Shown: one piece after another, positions 11,137 to 22,375 of the stretch
How the letters are laid out: each line of letters starts with the position of its first letter
Numbering within the stretch: the stretch's first letter is position 1
Assembly (NCBI RefSeq): GCF_002878395.1
Contig: NC_061120.1
Location: forward strand, 96,708,711-96,772,710
Length of the DNA: 64,000 nucleotides
From: Capsicum annuum
Lineage: Eukaryota > Streptophyta > Magnoliopsida > Solanales > Solanaceae
Direction of reading: 5' to 3'
Made by a program: the position numbers and the translations under genes
The notes under the pieces: generated by a model
The model's input: only the letters and a program-made list of their open reading frames with translations
The model's database searches: none
Told to the model about the DNA's origin: nothing

Positions 11137-12440
11137 ATGCCTCCTCGAAGATCTGATATTTGTAGAAACTCTACTGGGAACTCTATCCTACCTGAGGACA
11201 ATCTGGAGGGGACTAACCCTATGTATATAGTGCAAACCCGATCTAGGGTCCCTACTTTGGATTGTACCACCCCTCATGGAGTTCCACCAATTCCCACTAA
11301 TCCTTCTTAAGTTTCCAAGGTTGATAATACTCATGTCGCAACACCTCAGGGTGACATCTCTAATACGGAGATCCATCGGTTCATCTATTTGCTTACTTAG
11401 TGGGTGACCTCTTAGTCTCATCAGTTAGAATATGTTTTCTCCGTTGCTCTTTCTTCTAAGGTCACTAGAGTTGGTCAGTTTATAAGGTTAAATCCCTTAA
11501 CCTTTACTGGATCTAAGGTTGAGGAGGATCCTCAAGGGTTTGTGAATGAGATAGAGAATATATTTACAGTGATGCATACTACCGATTTTGAGGCTATAGA
11601 GTTTGTTGCAGACTAGTTGAAAGATGTATCTTATTAATGGTATGAGAAGTGGTTGCAGTTGAGAGGTGATGATGCAAAGATAGCGTTATTGGATGAGTTT
11701 TTAGGTGCATTTTTAGATTATTTCTTTCCTCAGGAAATAAGTAAAGTTAAGGTAGAGGAGTTTGTGAATCTAAAGCAGGGCAGGATGAGTACAAAGGGGT
11801 ATTCCCTAAAATTTTAGCAATTGTCTCGTTATGCTCTACATTGGTATCTTATATGAGGGTAAAGATAAGGAAATTTGCTTTTAGATTACCCCATGAATTT
11901 GTATTATAGTGGTAAGTCTTACATGTTAAACAATGATATAGATATCTCTAGACTTCTGTTCTATATTCAATAAATAAAGAATGAAAAGAAGAGACAAGTA
12001 GAGATTAGGGAGAGGTAGAGTAAGAAGTTCAAGTATCAGAGTAGAGTGGGGGTTAGCAGAATATTACAAAGGATGGTAGGAACTAAAGCAAGAAGAAAAC
12101 TTAGAGAAATTATGTTTCATGTTCTTTTTCTAGTACCTTTTATCCTAAGTCATCTGATTATCGCTGCTTTCAGTCTAATAGTCTTTTTAAGGCACAGGGT
12201 TCCCAATCTCAAGCTAGTGGAGCTCAGTTATCCCCATCGTATCATCATTTTTAATTTTGTGGACACCTTTACCATGGTCAGTGTGATGAGAAAAGGAATT
12301 GGTTCTATAATTGTGTTAGCCTTGTAATCTGTAACGACATTGTTCAGTAGATAAAGCTGCCACGGGAGCTTATAAGGTCCTAGTTGCTACTTCTTCAGCT
12401 CCTGCACTAAAGGGTATTCTTTCTGGTACCAACACTGGAT
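11137..12440 (+). pseudogene. Ty3/gypsy gag, broken
   Basis: ATG at 11137 opens with MPPRRSD, a common start in solanaceous gypsy Gag. The same frame carries the Gag core (FIRLNPLTFTGSKVEEDPQG near 11480-11540, then FVNEIENIF, WLQLRGDDAK and FVNLKQGRMSTKGYS near 11770). Interruptions include TAA at about 11308 and TAG at about 11398 and 11614. A Ser/Gln-rich linker follows near 12150-12230 and a Cys/His region at 12258-12330, where the zinc knuckle is eroded. The frame at 12046-12327 is out of phase with this linker and is a shadow. Upstream is the LTR at 8953; downstream are protease and the RT start. Confidence 0.8.
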
Positions 12441-13204
12441 AAAACTCTCTATGCACTTGCTACTCACCAATAATCTCAGGGATCTCTAGATGTTGTTACT
12501 GGTATGCTACAACCTTTCTCTCATGATGTTTATTGTTTGCTTGATTTAGGCTCTACCCTTTCTTATATGACCCCTTATGTGGATGTCCATTTTGGTTTTG
12601 GTTCTGAAAGTATTTCCAGCCCTTTTTTTGTGTCTACCCTGATGGGTAATTATATTATTGCTAGAAAGATCTATAGGGGTTGAGTAGTGTTTATCTTTCA
12701 AAGGGAGACTTTGGTAGATTTGATAGAGTTGGATCTGTAGACTTTGATGTGATATTGGGGATGGATTGGCTCCAGTCATTCTATCCATCTTTGGATTGTA
12801 GGACCTAAAAGGTCAATTTTCACTTTCCCAATGAGCCAGAATTAGATTGGGAAAGGAGTTCCATAATGCCCAAAGGGAGTTCCATCTCTTATCTTAGTGC
12901 TCAGAAATGGATTATAAAGGTGTTTATATCATCTAGTTTGGGGTAAAAATTCTAACTCTGAAAGTCCTTTATTGTAATTTATACCTGAGGTTAGTGAGTT
13001 TCCTACAGTTTTTCATGATGTTCTTCTTGGAATTTCTCTCGACAGGGAAATAGATTTTGGAATTGATCTTCTACTTGATACTCATCCTATTTTCATCCCT
13101 CATTATCGAATGACTCTGGCCAAATTAAAGAAGCTAAAGTAGCAGTTAAAAGATCTTTTTGATAAGGGTTTCACTCATCTGAGTGTATATCTGTAGGGTG
13201 TTCT
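12441..13204 (+). pseudogene. gypsy protease and start of RT, truncated
   Basis: The aspartic protease strand reads VYCLLDLGSTLSYMTPY with Asp-Leu-Gly at 12543-12551, the expected D-x-G position. Further on come ILVLVLK-type shadow frames and, in phase, [20 protein letters not shown] at about 13000-13060, the conserved sequence just before RT. The RT fingers start (PHYRMT, LKDLFDKGF) is seen up to about 13180, then similarity stops abruptly near 13204, where unrelated LTR-like DNA begins. RT catalytic core, RNase H and integrase are therefore missing, and several stops interrupt what remains. Confidence 0.75.
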
Positions 13205-13740
13205 TATAACTTTTTAATCCAAATTTGGATTAATGAACAGTTTATTCCATTGGAAAGAAAACTCATATCTCTTTGATTTATTTGTATTGGAACCTTTAAC
13301 TCTTTATATTCAAGGATATATGGTCATTTGAATTTGGATCTAATAGAAACTCATATTGAAACTGTATCAAAAAGAAAGTTTTAAAATTAACTTTGTGCTA
13401 GGGATATTATACGACCTTAATTCATACCTAAAGAACTTTCAAACGAAAGATTTGATATTATTATTCTTGAATAGTTAAATTCATCGAGCTTGAGTCTGTC
13501 TAGATACATCAAAAGATTTAAATCTTAATGGAAAAGCTTAACGTGACATAATTAAAAAAATAATGACTATTTTGGTCTCAAGTTAATATTGAGAAATGAA
13601 AAATAAAATTTTTTATGAATTTGACATGTATAATTTAGTGACGATGAAATGGATCATTACTCTAAGTGTTGACACTAACTTGAGGAGACATATTATATAT
13701 AAATATTTGAAGTCTATCATATAGTTAGCTATGTAAATCA
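13205..13740. other. probable LTR-derived noncoding fragment
   Basis: Phrases such as ATTCCATTGGAAAGAAAACT and CATATCTCTTTGATTTATTTG resemble the conserved block in the LTR at 30540-30830 (CATTAGAAAGAGGACTCTC and CATATCTTTCCGTTGAT). No boundary or gene is visible. It starts exactly where the preceding RT is cut. Confidence 0.4.
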
Positions 13741-14479
13741 TTTCAATTTGTTTTATACAAACACCAAGACATTTAATGGTATGGTAAAATAATTGTGCGA
13801 TTCAAAGATGATTGACAGGTCAATTAGAAAATACAATAATTCGTTGAGTTTAGAGTCCTTAGGTCCTGAGTTTGAGTCTAGGCAGCTGTGTTTAGATTTT
13901 TGTTTTTGGTTGATTCTTGTTTTGTCTTTCACGACTTTTTATATAATCAATCCCTTTTTATTTTAGAAATTTCAATGTCTACTATAACAAAATATTATTA
14001 TCCTTTTATTGATTGATTACGTATTGTATTGTCTTTTTCAACTTTTTCTTGTCATAACAAATCAAAAATAAAGTAACATTTATTTGACAAGACAATGGTA
14101 CTATTGAAACTTTCTTGAACTTGAATAACTCCCTTTGGTATTCTACGTGCACCCTTCGAAATATTTGAACTCTATTGCATAGAGAGGTGTAACACAAAAA
14201 CATTTACTAACAAGAACAACACTACTAATTTTGTTTCTTTTGGTTGATCAATGGAATTAATTAAATGATGATAGCATCAGCATAGGCAATCCAAAGAATC
14301 AAAACCTACGGTATCGAAGAAGCAATTGATATTTTGAAGAGTGGAAGTACATATATGAATCATTAATACAATAATTTTGATTCATAGTCCCAAAATAATT
14401 ATAATCGAAACTTTATACTTTGAAAGTTAGAAGAACAATTACAAACAGGGACAAAATAAGGCACAATATAAAATTATCT
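13741..14479. other. AT-rich DNA, nothing recognised
   Basis: No coding similarity, tandem repeat or element end was identified. The - strand frame at 14006-14203 has no recognisable motif and a composition expected by chance. Confidence 0.4.
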
Positions 14480-15010
14480 AAGTTCTTAGCCCTAAGTATT
14501 GCCTCTAGTATTTTGACTTTCTACTCCTCTTTGGACTTTTAAGCTTTAATAGAGAAACTAACTCGCTCTCTATTTGATCTTCATCATTCACATGGGTTGA
14601 GAAAACATCCCCATCACCAAGATTTTCCTCATCATGGTAATTACTAATTGGTTTAACAACATTCTTATGAGATTCCAACTCAAATTGTAGTTGGGTAATA
14701 CATGCTACAAGTCATGAAATCATGAAGCGATAGGACAAAAACAACTTCATATCTCCATTTAGAAAACTTGCATGAAGAAGCCTGATAAATTTTATTTAGG
14801 AATATTAAAAATGAAAATAGTTTACACCCCATAAAAGATTATTAATTGAGATTTCAATAGACAACTTATCCTGTATTGTGGACAAGCCCAATAGTATCTC
14901 CTTGAATTGTCTGGACTCTACGGTGTCTTCATCAGTGATAAAATATTGTGACAGCATCTCACGTAAGGGTTTATCATCGATTCATTCTCATCATCACAAA
15001 TTTGGGATAG
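14480..15010 (-). pseudogene. unknown - strand sequence, copy A of a diverged pair
   Basis: Read on the - strand, this shares peptide-level similarity with 15700-16300. Both carry a phrase like LREM/LDEM, then ILGLSPI- or ILLGLSTI-like residues, then an acidic stretch (here DEENLGDGDVFSTHVNDED) and a basic C-terminal end (KLKSPKRSRKSKY, stop near 14495). DNA-level landmarks include GACAAGCCCAATA here versus GACAAGCCTAATA in copy B. Stops and frameshifts break both. I do not recognise the family. Acidic and Lys/Arg-rich tails suggest a host-like or transposon-derived protein, but that is only an impression. Confidence 0.4.
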
Positions 15011-15267
15011 GTTACACATTGTAGCTCTCTTTCTTATTCGATTTAGGGGTTGAGAGTAAAACAAGTATTGAGTGTAAAAGAAGTGTCTTGAGTAAATGGA
15101 GTGGGTTAAGTATAAAAGGAGTAAATACAATAAGAAAAACAAAATAAAATTAAATTAGACATGCAAGACTTATTAGGATGGAGAAAAGGACTTAAATACT
15201 GAGTTTTTAAGTGAAGCTCATGAAAAAAAATTCAAAAAAATAATTTTTTTATTGTTACAGTAAAATT

Positions 15268-15566
15268 ATTTTTGATCAAGCTTAATTTAAGTTTGTCAAA
15301 AATTTTATAAAGCAGAATGTAAAATTTAAATGAATTTATTTTTTTATCAATCTTAAGTTAAGTTTGTCAAAAAAAAATTAATAAAATTATTTTAACTTAA
15401 AAAAATATATATATTTGATCAAACTTAATTTAAGCTAGTCAAAAAAAATTATTAATATAATTTTAAATAAGAAACAAATCTGTTATTTTATCAGGCTTAA
15501 GTTAAGTTCGTTCAAAATTAAAAATAATTAAAATAAAAATATTTTTTAATCAAGCTTAAGTTATAT
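15268..15566 (+). repeat. ~72-bp tandem repeat, five degenerate units
   Basis: The core ATCAAGCTTAAGTTAAGTTTGTCAAAA-like word (shown here as ATCAAGCTTAATTTAAG then TTTGTCAAA) recurs with its ATC at about 15275, 15346, 15418, 15490 and 15549, giving spacings of 71, 72, 72 and 59 bp. Units diverge by substitutions and A/T-run length. It lies between the two copies of the unknown sequence. Confidence 0.8.
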
Positions 15567-15699
15567 ACTGTTGAGTTAATGTGCCTTCTTTTAGCCCTGA
15601 AATCATGTATGAAGATATGCAATTTTATGATTCGACTAAATATAAAGACATGAAAAACATTTTGAACGAAAAATGATGCATACAAAAAATGAAACAAAG

Positions 15700-16300
15700 A
15701 TAGATTAATTATAAGAGGAGCTCTGATAATACAATTGTGTAACTTTAAAAAACAATAAAATCAATTTTTCTTCCTTCCAAGTAAGCATTCTACGAAGCCC
15801 TACAGCTGAACCAAGCTCCCTTCCTCTTCTTATTCTCCCAAGGACTTCCCTATACGAATAAACCTCTAGTTCTATGCTCTCTCGTACATTTTCCTTATTC
15901 GATTGGTCATTCACATTTTCATTTTACCGTTGTTTTGGTATAACATCCCCATCCTCAATGGTTTCAGCCTAGTCGTCATCGATTGGATCACCCTTATTAT
16001 CATAGGATTCCAACTACAATTGTATTTGATTAAATCAAGCAACTAGTTTAGGGATGACGAAGCTCGATCGATTACAAATATCTTCATCTCTCCAACGGAA
16101 GAATTTCCAAGTCTGGGGCCCTACTATAGTAATTATAAATTATGAAAGTAAAAATGATAATAATTAGACACAAAAGATAAGTTTTAATTGAACTTTGAAT
16201 AAACAACTTACACCGTATAGGGGACAAGCCTAATATCACCTTTCAGGATTTACTGCATCCCAACAAGTCTTCAACAACAACACATAGTCGTGGGCGCATT
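15700..16300 (-). pseudogene. unknown - strand sequence, copy B of a diverged pair
   Basis: The - strand frame at 15705-15914 (69 codons, Glu/Arg-rich: ENVRESIELEVYSYREVL) is the longest open piece and continues upstream through stops with similarity to copy A (14480-15010). The acidic patch IEDGDVIP near 15950 aligns with LGDGDVFS of copy A. At 16316 the LTR array begins, so the remaining 5' part of this copy is cut or displaced. No function assigned. Without a complete frame in either copy I treat both as pseudogenes. Confidence 0.4.
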
Positions 16301-16315
16301 TCATCTAAAGATTAT

Positions 16316-18522
16316 TGTAGTACCCCATATTTCCTTAGCCTAGATTAACCCTCAGTACATGGGTTATCCTAAATAAAAAATTTTGAATACTCAATAATTT
16401 TCAAATTTAAGCCCGCCATTGCGTAGAAAACTTGATTATCTTTCCAATGATATAAAATTCGCCTAAATCTGACAACCGGATAAGAAGTTATGGCGATTTT
16501 AAGTTTCACTTGTTAAACATCGTCATTCAGGCCAGTAGCGCGCCATGGAGTGTGCCATAGACCCAGTTCATAATTGTCAATTTTTTGTGTACCAACGTAA
16601 TACCACTGCATTACGGTGCACTCCCAGTTCACAAACAAAGTGAAAATATGATACCACCGCATCGCGCCACCATACAATTTCCCAGTCATTATTTTCTAGT
16701 GGCCCCGCGCGGTAGTGGCGTGTTGCGCCAGGGGTCCAAATCAAGAAAATTCCACCAAAATTTAAAGTTAATCCCAAGGTTAAAACAATCTTTTCTAATG
16801 ATTTTATTCCGCCAATATGTGGGATTTAATCCCTACAAACGTGTAAAACCCTTCATTATTCACTTTTCCTCAAAATTAAAAGGGAATTATCTCTCAAGAA
16901 AACAAACCCTAGCTCTCAAGAATCAAGGGTAATCCTAAGAATTCCTCTAAGAACTCATCAATTAAGGTATGTTAGATGTTCATCCATGGATCCTTACCTT
17001 CCATGGAGCCCAAGAATTCTTTCTCAAAATACAAGATTTATGATTTATGATTTCCATGTTTGAGTTAAGTTGAATTCATGTTAATGATGTTGTTTGAGTT
17101 TTAATCCATGATTTAGATTAAAAGTTCCAAGAATTGATTCTATTATGTGTTGAATTACATGATATTCATGATAAAATCTTGTATTTGCAAGTTGATTGTT
17201 GTAACCATGTTGACCCTAAGTGTTTATGATTTGATGAACCAAGTATACATCTCATGTGTTTAATAAATTGTCTATGAGAATGAAATAATGTCATTATAAT
17301 ATGCTAACATGTATTCCCCATTCATGTACAAGTTAATGCATTACAAATGTTTGATAGAATGTCTCTATGAATGAATTATGACCAAGTGAACATTGTTATG
17401 TCATTCAAGATTATGCTTTTCTTTACTTTCCATGCTATCGAGTTCTAGGGGTATTTAATACCCAAAAATTTAGCTGTTTACCTAGAGCCAATGCAGTCAT
17501 AAAATAGTATCAATCATGCCATGATTAGTAGTACTCTCAGTCTATTACAGAACTCAATAGATATTTAGTCAGTTATAGAACTTAGGAAAACTCAGTAATC
17601 TCAGTGAACTCAGTCCAGTTTAGCCTAGTATAACAGTTCAGTGTCCTATAGTTAGGAGTAGGATTCAGTACCGAGTGATCCCAAGGATCGGGGCTCACCT
17701 ACCAGCAGAGGGTGTGATCCTTAGAAGCAATCCTTGAATTCCATAACTACGTAGCCAGCATAGGTGGAGACATCACACCTGCTAGTTGAAGGTTGATGAG
17801 GTGATCTACCTACTAGTAAAGGGTCCCACCGTTCTTGTTTAGGGAATCTACCAGTAGAGGGTTACTATTCAACCTGTCTTTACCCATGGCACGGTATTAG
17901 AATCCTTCTAATTGGGGTTACAAATTAGACCCCAGCTCAGTTTTCTCATTAGTTTAGATTTGGGGCATGTCTACTAGATGATTACCTCTCAGCGTTTCAG
18001 TTTCAATCTCAGTCTTTAGAATAGAACTTAGTTATGTTCTAAAGAATTGGGACTGTTAGATATAATCACTCAGTTATGATTAACTCTGATTATTAATATA
18101 TTCAGTTATTAGTTATCAGATTCTATTCCAGTATACTCAGTCAGAGTACACACAGTATGTTCAGTAGTTGTACGAACCTCTATGTATGCTAATCCAGCTC
18201 TTGCATATCATTCAGTTAGTTATTGTTCATGCATATGAACCCATGCATTTAGCCTTACCTCATTTAGCATGCCAGTACATTCCCACGTACTTACTATATA
18301 CCCATTTTTTGTGCTATGATGTTTCATATCATAGGTCTGGACACTTAGGTTCTTGATCGTTCTTAGCCAGATGTAGCCAGCAGTAGTAGATTTAGCAGTT
18401 AGTTCTCATCTATCTAGGATATTCTTTTAATTTTGGTACTTCAGCTTAGGAGTATTTAGTAGATGGATTTAGTTGGGGGATTGTCCCATGTAGTGTCTAG
18501 GGTACAGACTCAAGGCATCACA
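16316..18522 (+). mobile_element. LTR 1 of an LTR-gag-LTR-gag-LTR array
   Basis: Starts TGTAGTACCCCATATTTCC and ends GGCATCACA, four bases before a tRNA-Met-type primer binding site. Landmarks shared with LTR 2 and LTR 3 include GATGTTCATCCATGGATCC and AGCAATCCTTG. It has a TATA-like box (GTGTAAAACCC near 16841) after an inverted-word patch (16525-16740). Compared with LTR 2 and 3 it lacks about 250 bp near its 3' end, joined at about 18488 (GTCCCAT then GTAGTGTCTAGGG). The frames at 16577-16932 and 18168-18356 lie inside it and are not genes. Confidence 0.9.
16525..16740 (+). repeat. inverted-word patch, GCGAT/ATCGC type (LTR 1)
   Basis: Contains GTAGCGCGCCATGGAGTG, GATACCACCGCATCGCGCC and CCCCGCGCGGTAGTGGCG. 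It is strikingly G+C-rich in an AT-rich LTR and lies about 100 bp upstream of the TATA-like box. The matching patch in LTR 3 is at 24385-24650. Confidence 0.65.
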
Positions 18523-18526
18523 AACT

Positions 18527-18539
18527 TGGTATCAGAGAC
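18527..18539 (+). promoter_or_regulatory. primer binding site, initiator tRNA-Met type
   Basis: TGGTATCAGAGAC lies four bases after the LTR end. It is the usual initiator tRNA-Met complement of plant gypsy elements with the last positions altered. This is the only clear PBS in the array; the one after LTR 2 is deleted. Confidence 0.85.
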
Positions 18540-18732
18540 TAAGTTTTAATAGAGTCCTAGAAATTCTGAAAAGTTGTATGCTAGAGTCTTGTAGATGGGT
18601 GTATAGCGCACCACACTTATGAGATATTTTAGGAAAAGTTTCCCTTCTTTCAGTATTTATGTCGTGCGAGTCAAGTTAATCTCTCAGTCTAATCCACTTT
18701 TTCCTTTTATTTCTTCCTTTTATTTACAAAAC

Positions 18733-19980
18733 ATACCTCCCAAAAGGACTTACGAAAGAAGAACCAAAAACTAGTCAGCCCCTCAGCCTGTTTAGGAAGA
18801 TCCCTTGGACGAACATGTCTCTCATGCAGAATTCAGAGCTGCATTCACTACTCAAAGATAATTTAGTCGTAGCTCAGAATGAACAACCAGCTGCTGTTCT
18901 GACTAACCTAGTGGCAAATACTACTGCAGCGAAAATGAGAGACTTTTCCCGGATGAACCCTCCTTTCTTTACGGGATCTAAGTCAAAAAAAGATCCATAG
19001 GAGTTCCTCGATAAGGTTCAGAAAGTCACAAATATCATGGAAGTGACTTTCAATGAGAGTTCCAATTTAGCCGCCTATCAGCTACAAGATATGGCCCATA
19101 CGTGGTTTAAGCAGTGAAAGCTAGACAAGGGTATAGATGCAGAGCCCATAGAGTGGGAAGAGTTTGCTACTTCCTTCTTAGATAGATTCTTTCCCTTAGA
19201 TATGAGAGAATCCAAAGTGTTAGAGTTCATCAATATCAGACAAGGTAGTACGAGCGTGAAAGATTATTCCCTTAAGTTTACTCAGTTAGCCAGGTATGCT
19301 CCCCATGTAGTAGCAGATAATAGGTCCAGAATGAGTAAGTTTATGTCTAGAGTGTCAAATAGTATGGTTAAAGAGTGCAGAACAGCAATGTTAATTAAAG
19401 AGATAGACATATCTAGGCTTCTGGTCCATGCACAACATATTAAAAAGCAGAAGCTTAAGAAGAAGGAAAGAAAGAGAATAAGAGGGATAGAACAGGTAGC
19501 TTTAGTTTTAGTCAGCCTAAGTCAGAAGGCGGTAACCATTCCCAGTCTTATCCAAAGTTCTCAGTCCCAGCTCCATCCTCTGCTAATGTATCGATAACCC
19601 AGGATAGCATAAGCAATGGTCGTACTAATCTATTTTACAGAGAGTGTGGTAAGAATTATAAGGGTGTGTGCAGATCTGGCATTGATGTTTGTTTTGGGTA
19701 TGGCAATCCAGGCCACAGAGTCAGATATTATCCTCAGTCAGGTTCTCAGGGTCAGTATAGTCGTCCTTCAGCTCAGTTAGGTTGCCCAAATCAACAAGGT
19801 GCCATTTTCAGTACCACTAGTGGGCAACATCTAAACAAGTTTTAAGCACTTCAGTCTAGACAAGATCAGGAAAGTTCTCCTGATGTGTTCACTGGTATGT
19901 TACAGATCTCCCATTTACATATGTATACCTTAGTTTTAGATCTCATATATTCAGTGACGATTTAGTTTGTAACTGCCCCG
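18733..19980 (+). pseudogene. gypsy gag copy 1 (with protease stub)
   Basis: Gag of a non-autonomous gypsy element. The expected start codon reads ATA at 18733 (followed by CCTCCCAAAAGGACT). The frame then shifts by a 1-bp insertion near 18855 relative to copy 2. Gag core: YQLQDMAHTWFKQ, EFATSFLDRFFPLDMRES, VLEFINIRQGSTSVKDYSL, FTQLARYAPHVVADNRSRMS. The zinc knuckle at about 19690-19731 has lost two of its Cys (C-x2-Y ... H-x4-Y). Only the first protease residues follow near 19910-19970; RT, RNase H and integrase are absent. The two open pieces are 18815-19000 and 19202-19597. It is 70-80% or more alike by eye to copy 2 at 22376. Confidence 0.85.
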
Positions 19981-20418
19981 TGCATCGACTTATGTATTAC
20001 CTTAGTATCTCAGCCAAGTCAACATTCTCGAGGGACATAGTTTCCCAAGGGGGAGATGCGCTATAATCCTCGAGCTATCACAATTTAAACCTTTTATTTT
20101 CTCTTGACGTAGTGAATCCAGTTAGAGAAATTGGTCCTCATAATTGACCCTCAAATCCCAATCTCAATCATAAGATATGTACTTAAGGGCTCAGTTCAGT
20201 TAACAATATTAAATTTATGTATCATGATTCAGACTTAGTCATGTCCTCATGTTCCCGTTCATGCATGATCAGTCACGTATTCATTAATCCGTTCAGACAT
20301 GTACTCGTGCATTAAATATGCATATTTAATATGTAAACTCAGCTTATCAGTATTTTCAGTCATGTATCCCATGCATCAAATATGCATATTTTGGATGTAA
20401 GTTCAGTCTATTATATGT
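19981..20418 (+). mobile_element. 3' internal region of array unit 1, truncated
   Basis: Noncoding DNA between the protease stub and LTR 2. It has a polypurine tract AAGGGGGAGA at 20047-20056. The matching region of unit 2 (23626-24171) is longer. Here about 100 bp of internal DNA plus the first ~620 bp of LTR are missing, with a clean join near 20418-20422 (TTATATG then TTAGAACTCATC). Confidence 0.75.
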
Positions 20419-22190
20419 TAGAACTCATCAATTAAGGTATGTTAGATGTTCATTCATGGATCCTTACTTTTCATGGAGCCTAAGAATCTTTTCTCAAAAT
20501 ACAAGATGTATGATTTATGATTTCCATGTTTGAGTTAGGTTGAATTCAAGTTCATAATATTTTTTGAGTTTTAATCCATGATTTAGATTACAAGTTCCAA
20601 GAATTAATTCTAGTATGTGTTGAATTATATGATATTCATGATAAACCCCTCAATTTGTAAGTTAATTGTTGTATCGATGTTAACCCTAAGTTTTTATAAC
20701 TTAATGAACCAAGTATACATCTCATGTGTTTGATAAATTATCTATGAGAATTAAATAATGTCATTATAGCATGCTAACATGTATTCCCCATTCATGTATA
20801 AGTTAATGCATTACAAGTGTTTGACGAAATGTATCTATGAATGAATTATGACCAAGTGAACATTGTTATGTTATTCAAGATTATGCTTTTCTTTACTTTC
20901 CATGCTATTGAATCCTGGAGTATTTAATATCCGTAAATTTAGTTGTTTAGCTAGAGCCAGTATCAGTCACTGAATAGTATTAGTTATGTCATAATCAGTA
21001 GTACTCTCAGTCCATTACAAAACTTAATAGATATTTAGTTAGTTATAGAACTTAATAAACTTAGTAATCTCAGTGAATTCAGTCTAGTTTAGCCCAGTAT
21101 AATAGTTCAGTGTACTTCAGTTGGGAGTAGGATTCAGCATCGAGTGAACCCAAGGATAGGGGCTCACTTACCAGCAGACGGTGTGATCCTTAGAAGTAAT
21201 CCTTGTATTCCAAAACTATGTAGACAGCGTAGATTGAGACATCACACTTGCCAGTTGAGGGATGATGAGGTGCTCTACCTGCCAGTAAATTGTACCACCA
21301 TTCTCGTTTAGGAAACCTACCAGTAGAGGGTTACTCTTTGGCTTATCTTTATCCATGGCATGGTACTGCACTCTTCTAATTGGGATTACAGATTGGAACC
21401 CAGCGCAGTTTCTCATCAGCTCAGATTTGGGGCATGTTGGTTAGATGAATACCTCCCACAGTTTTAGTTTTATTTTCAGTCTTCAGAATAAAACTCAGTT
21501 CAATTTTGCAGAATTAGGAGTGTCAGATATAGTCACTCAGTTATCAATAACTCAAATTATCAGTATATTCAGTTATCTGTTATCAGATTCAGTTTGAGTA
21601 TACTCAGTCATAGTATGCACAGTATGTTCAGTCGTTATAGGATCCTCCATAGATGCTAATCTAGCTCTTGCATATTATTCAGTTAGTTATTATTCATGAA
21701 TATGAACCTATGCATTCAGCCTTACCTCATGTAGTATACTATTACATTCCCAATTACCAACCGCATACCCATTTTTTGTGCTATGATATTTTATATCATA
21801 GGTTCAGACGCCCACGTTTCAGACCGTGCTTAGCCAAATTCAGCTAGCAGTATCAAATTTAGCAGTGATTTCTCATCTATTGAGGATATGCTTTTAATTT
21901 AGTACTTCAACTTAGCAGTATTCAGTAGATGGAGTTAGTTGGGGGATTGTCCCATCAATTCCACTATCAGAAAGATTCAGTCAAAGATTTTTCAGACTAG
22001 ATTTTCAGATAGTATTCAGTTTTACAGATGTTATATTTTATCAGTATTTTTGATGCTTTGAACCTTATGTTATTTTAGCCTATTATTCTACATTTATTTT
22101 AGTATTATTGTTTAGTACTCGTAGTAGATATCAGTCATAGGTTAGCTTGTGGTCCTTCGGGGTCTTAAGCATTGTGTAGCGTCCAGGGTG
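20419..22190 (+). mobile_element. LTR 2 of the array, 5'-truncated
   Basis: Collinear with LTR 1 from AACTCATCAATTAAGG (16943) and with LTR 3 to their ends. It retains the ~250 bp segment lost from LTR 1 (TTCAGACTAGATTTTCAG near 21990). Its last bases and the following PBS are deleted: the sequence passes from CGTCCAGGGTGTAG straight to GCGTCCTACGA. The promoter patch and TATA region are missing, so this LTR could not drive unit 2. Confidence 0.85.
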
Positions 22191-22375
22191 TAGCGTCCTA
22201 CGATGTCTAAAAACTCGCATCGCATAGAGTTTTGTACATGGGTGTGTAGTGCTCCACACTTATAGATAAAAGTCTATGAGATGTTTTAGGAAAAGTTTCC
22301 CTTCGTTCAGTATTCATGTCGTGCGAGTCGAGTTAATCTCTCAATCTAATCCACTTCTTTTTTCATTTACAAAAC

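Noticed and set aside
12046..12327. 93-codon + strand frame beginning MGVSRILQR
   Set aside because: It is out of phase with the Ser/Gln-rich gag linker and zinc-knuckle region that the neighbouring frame encodes; it is a shadow.
16577..16932. Overlapping frames on both strands (66 and 115 codons), repeated near 24444-24708
   Set aside because: They are within the G+C-rich word patch of LTR 1 and LTR 3. Openness on both strands reflects composition.
20040..20060. PPT-like AAGGGGGAGA as the start of a fourth LTR
   Set aside because: The sequence after it (GCGCTATAATCC) does not match any LTR start in the window and both gag units share it as internal DNA.
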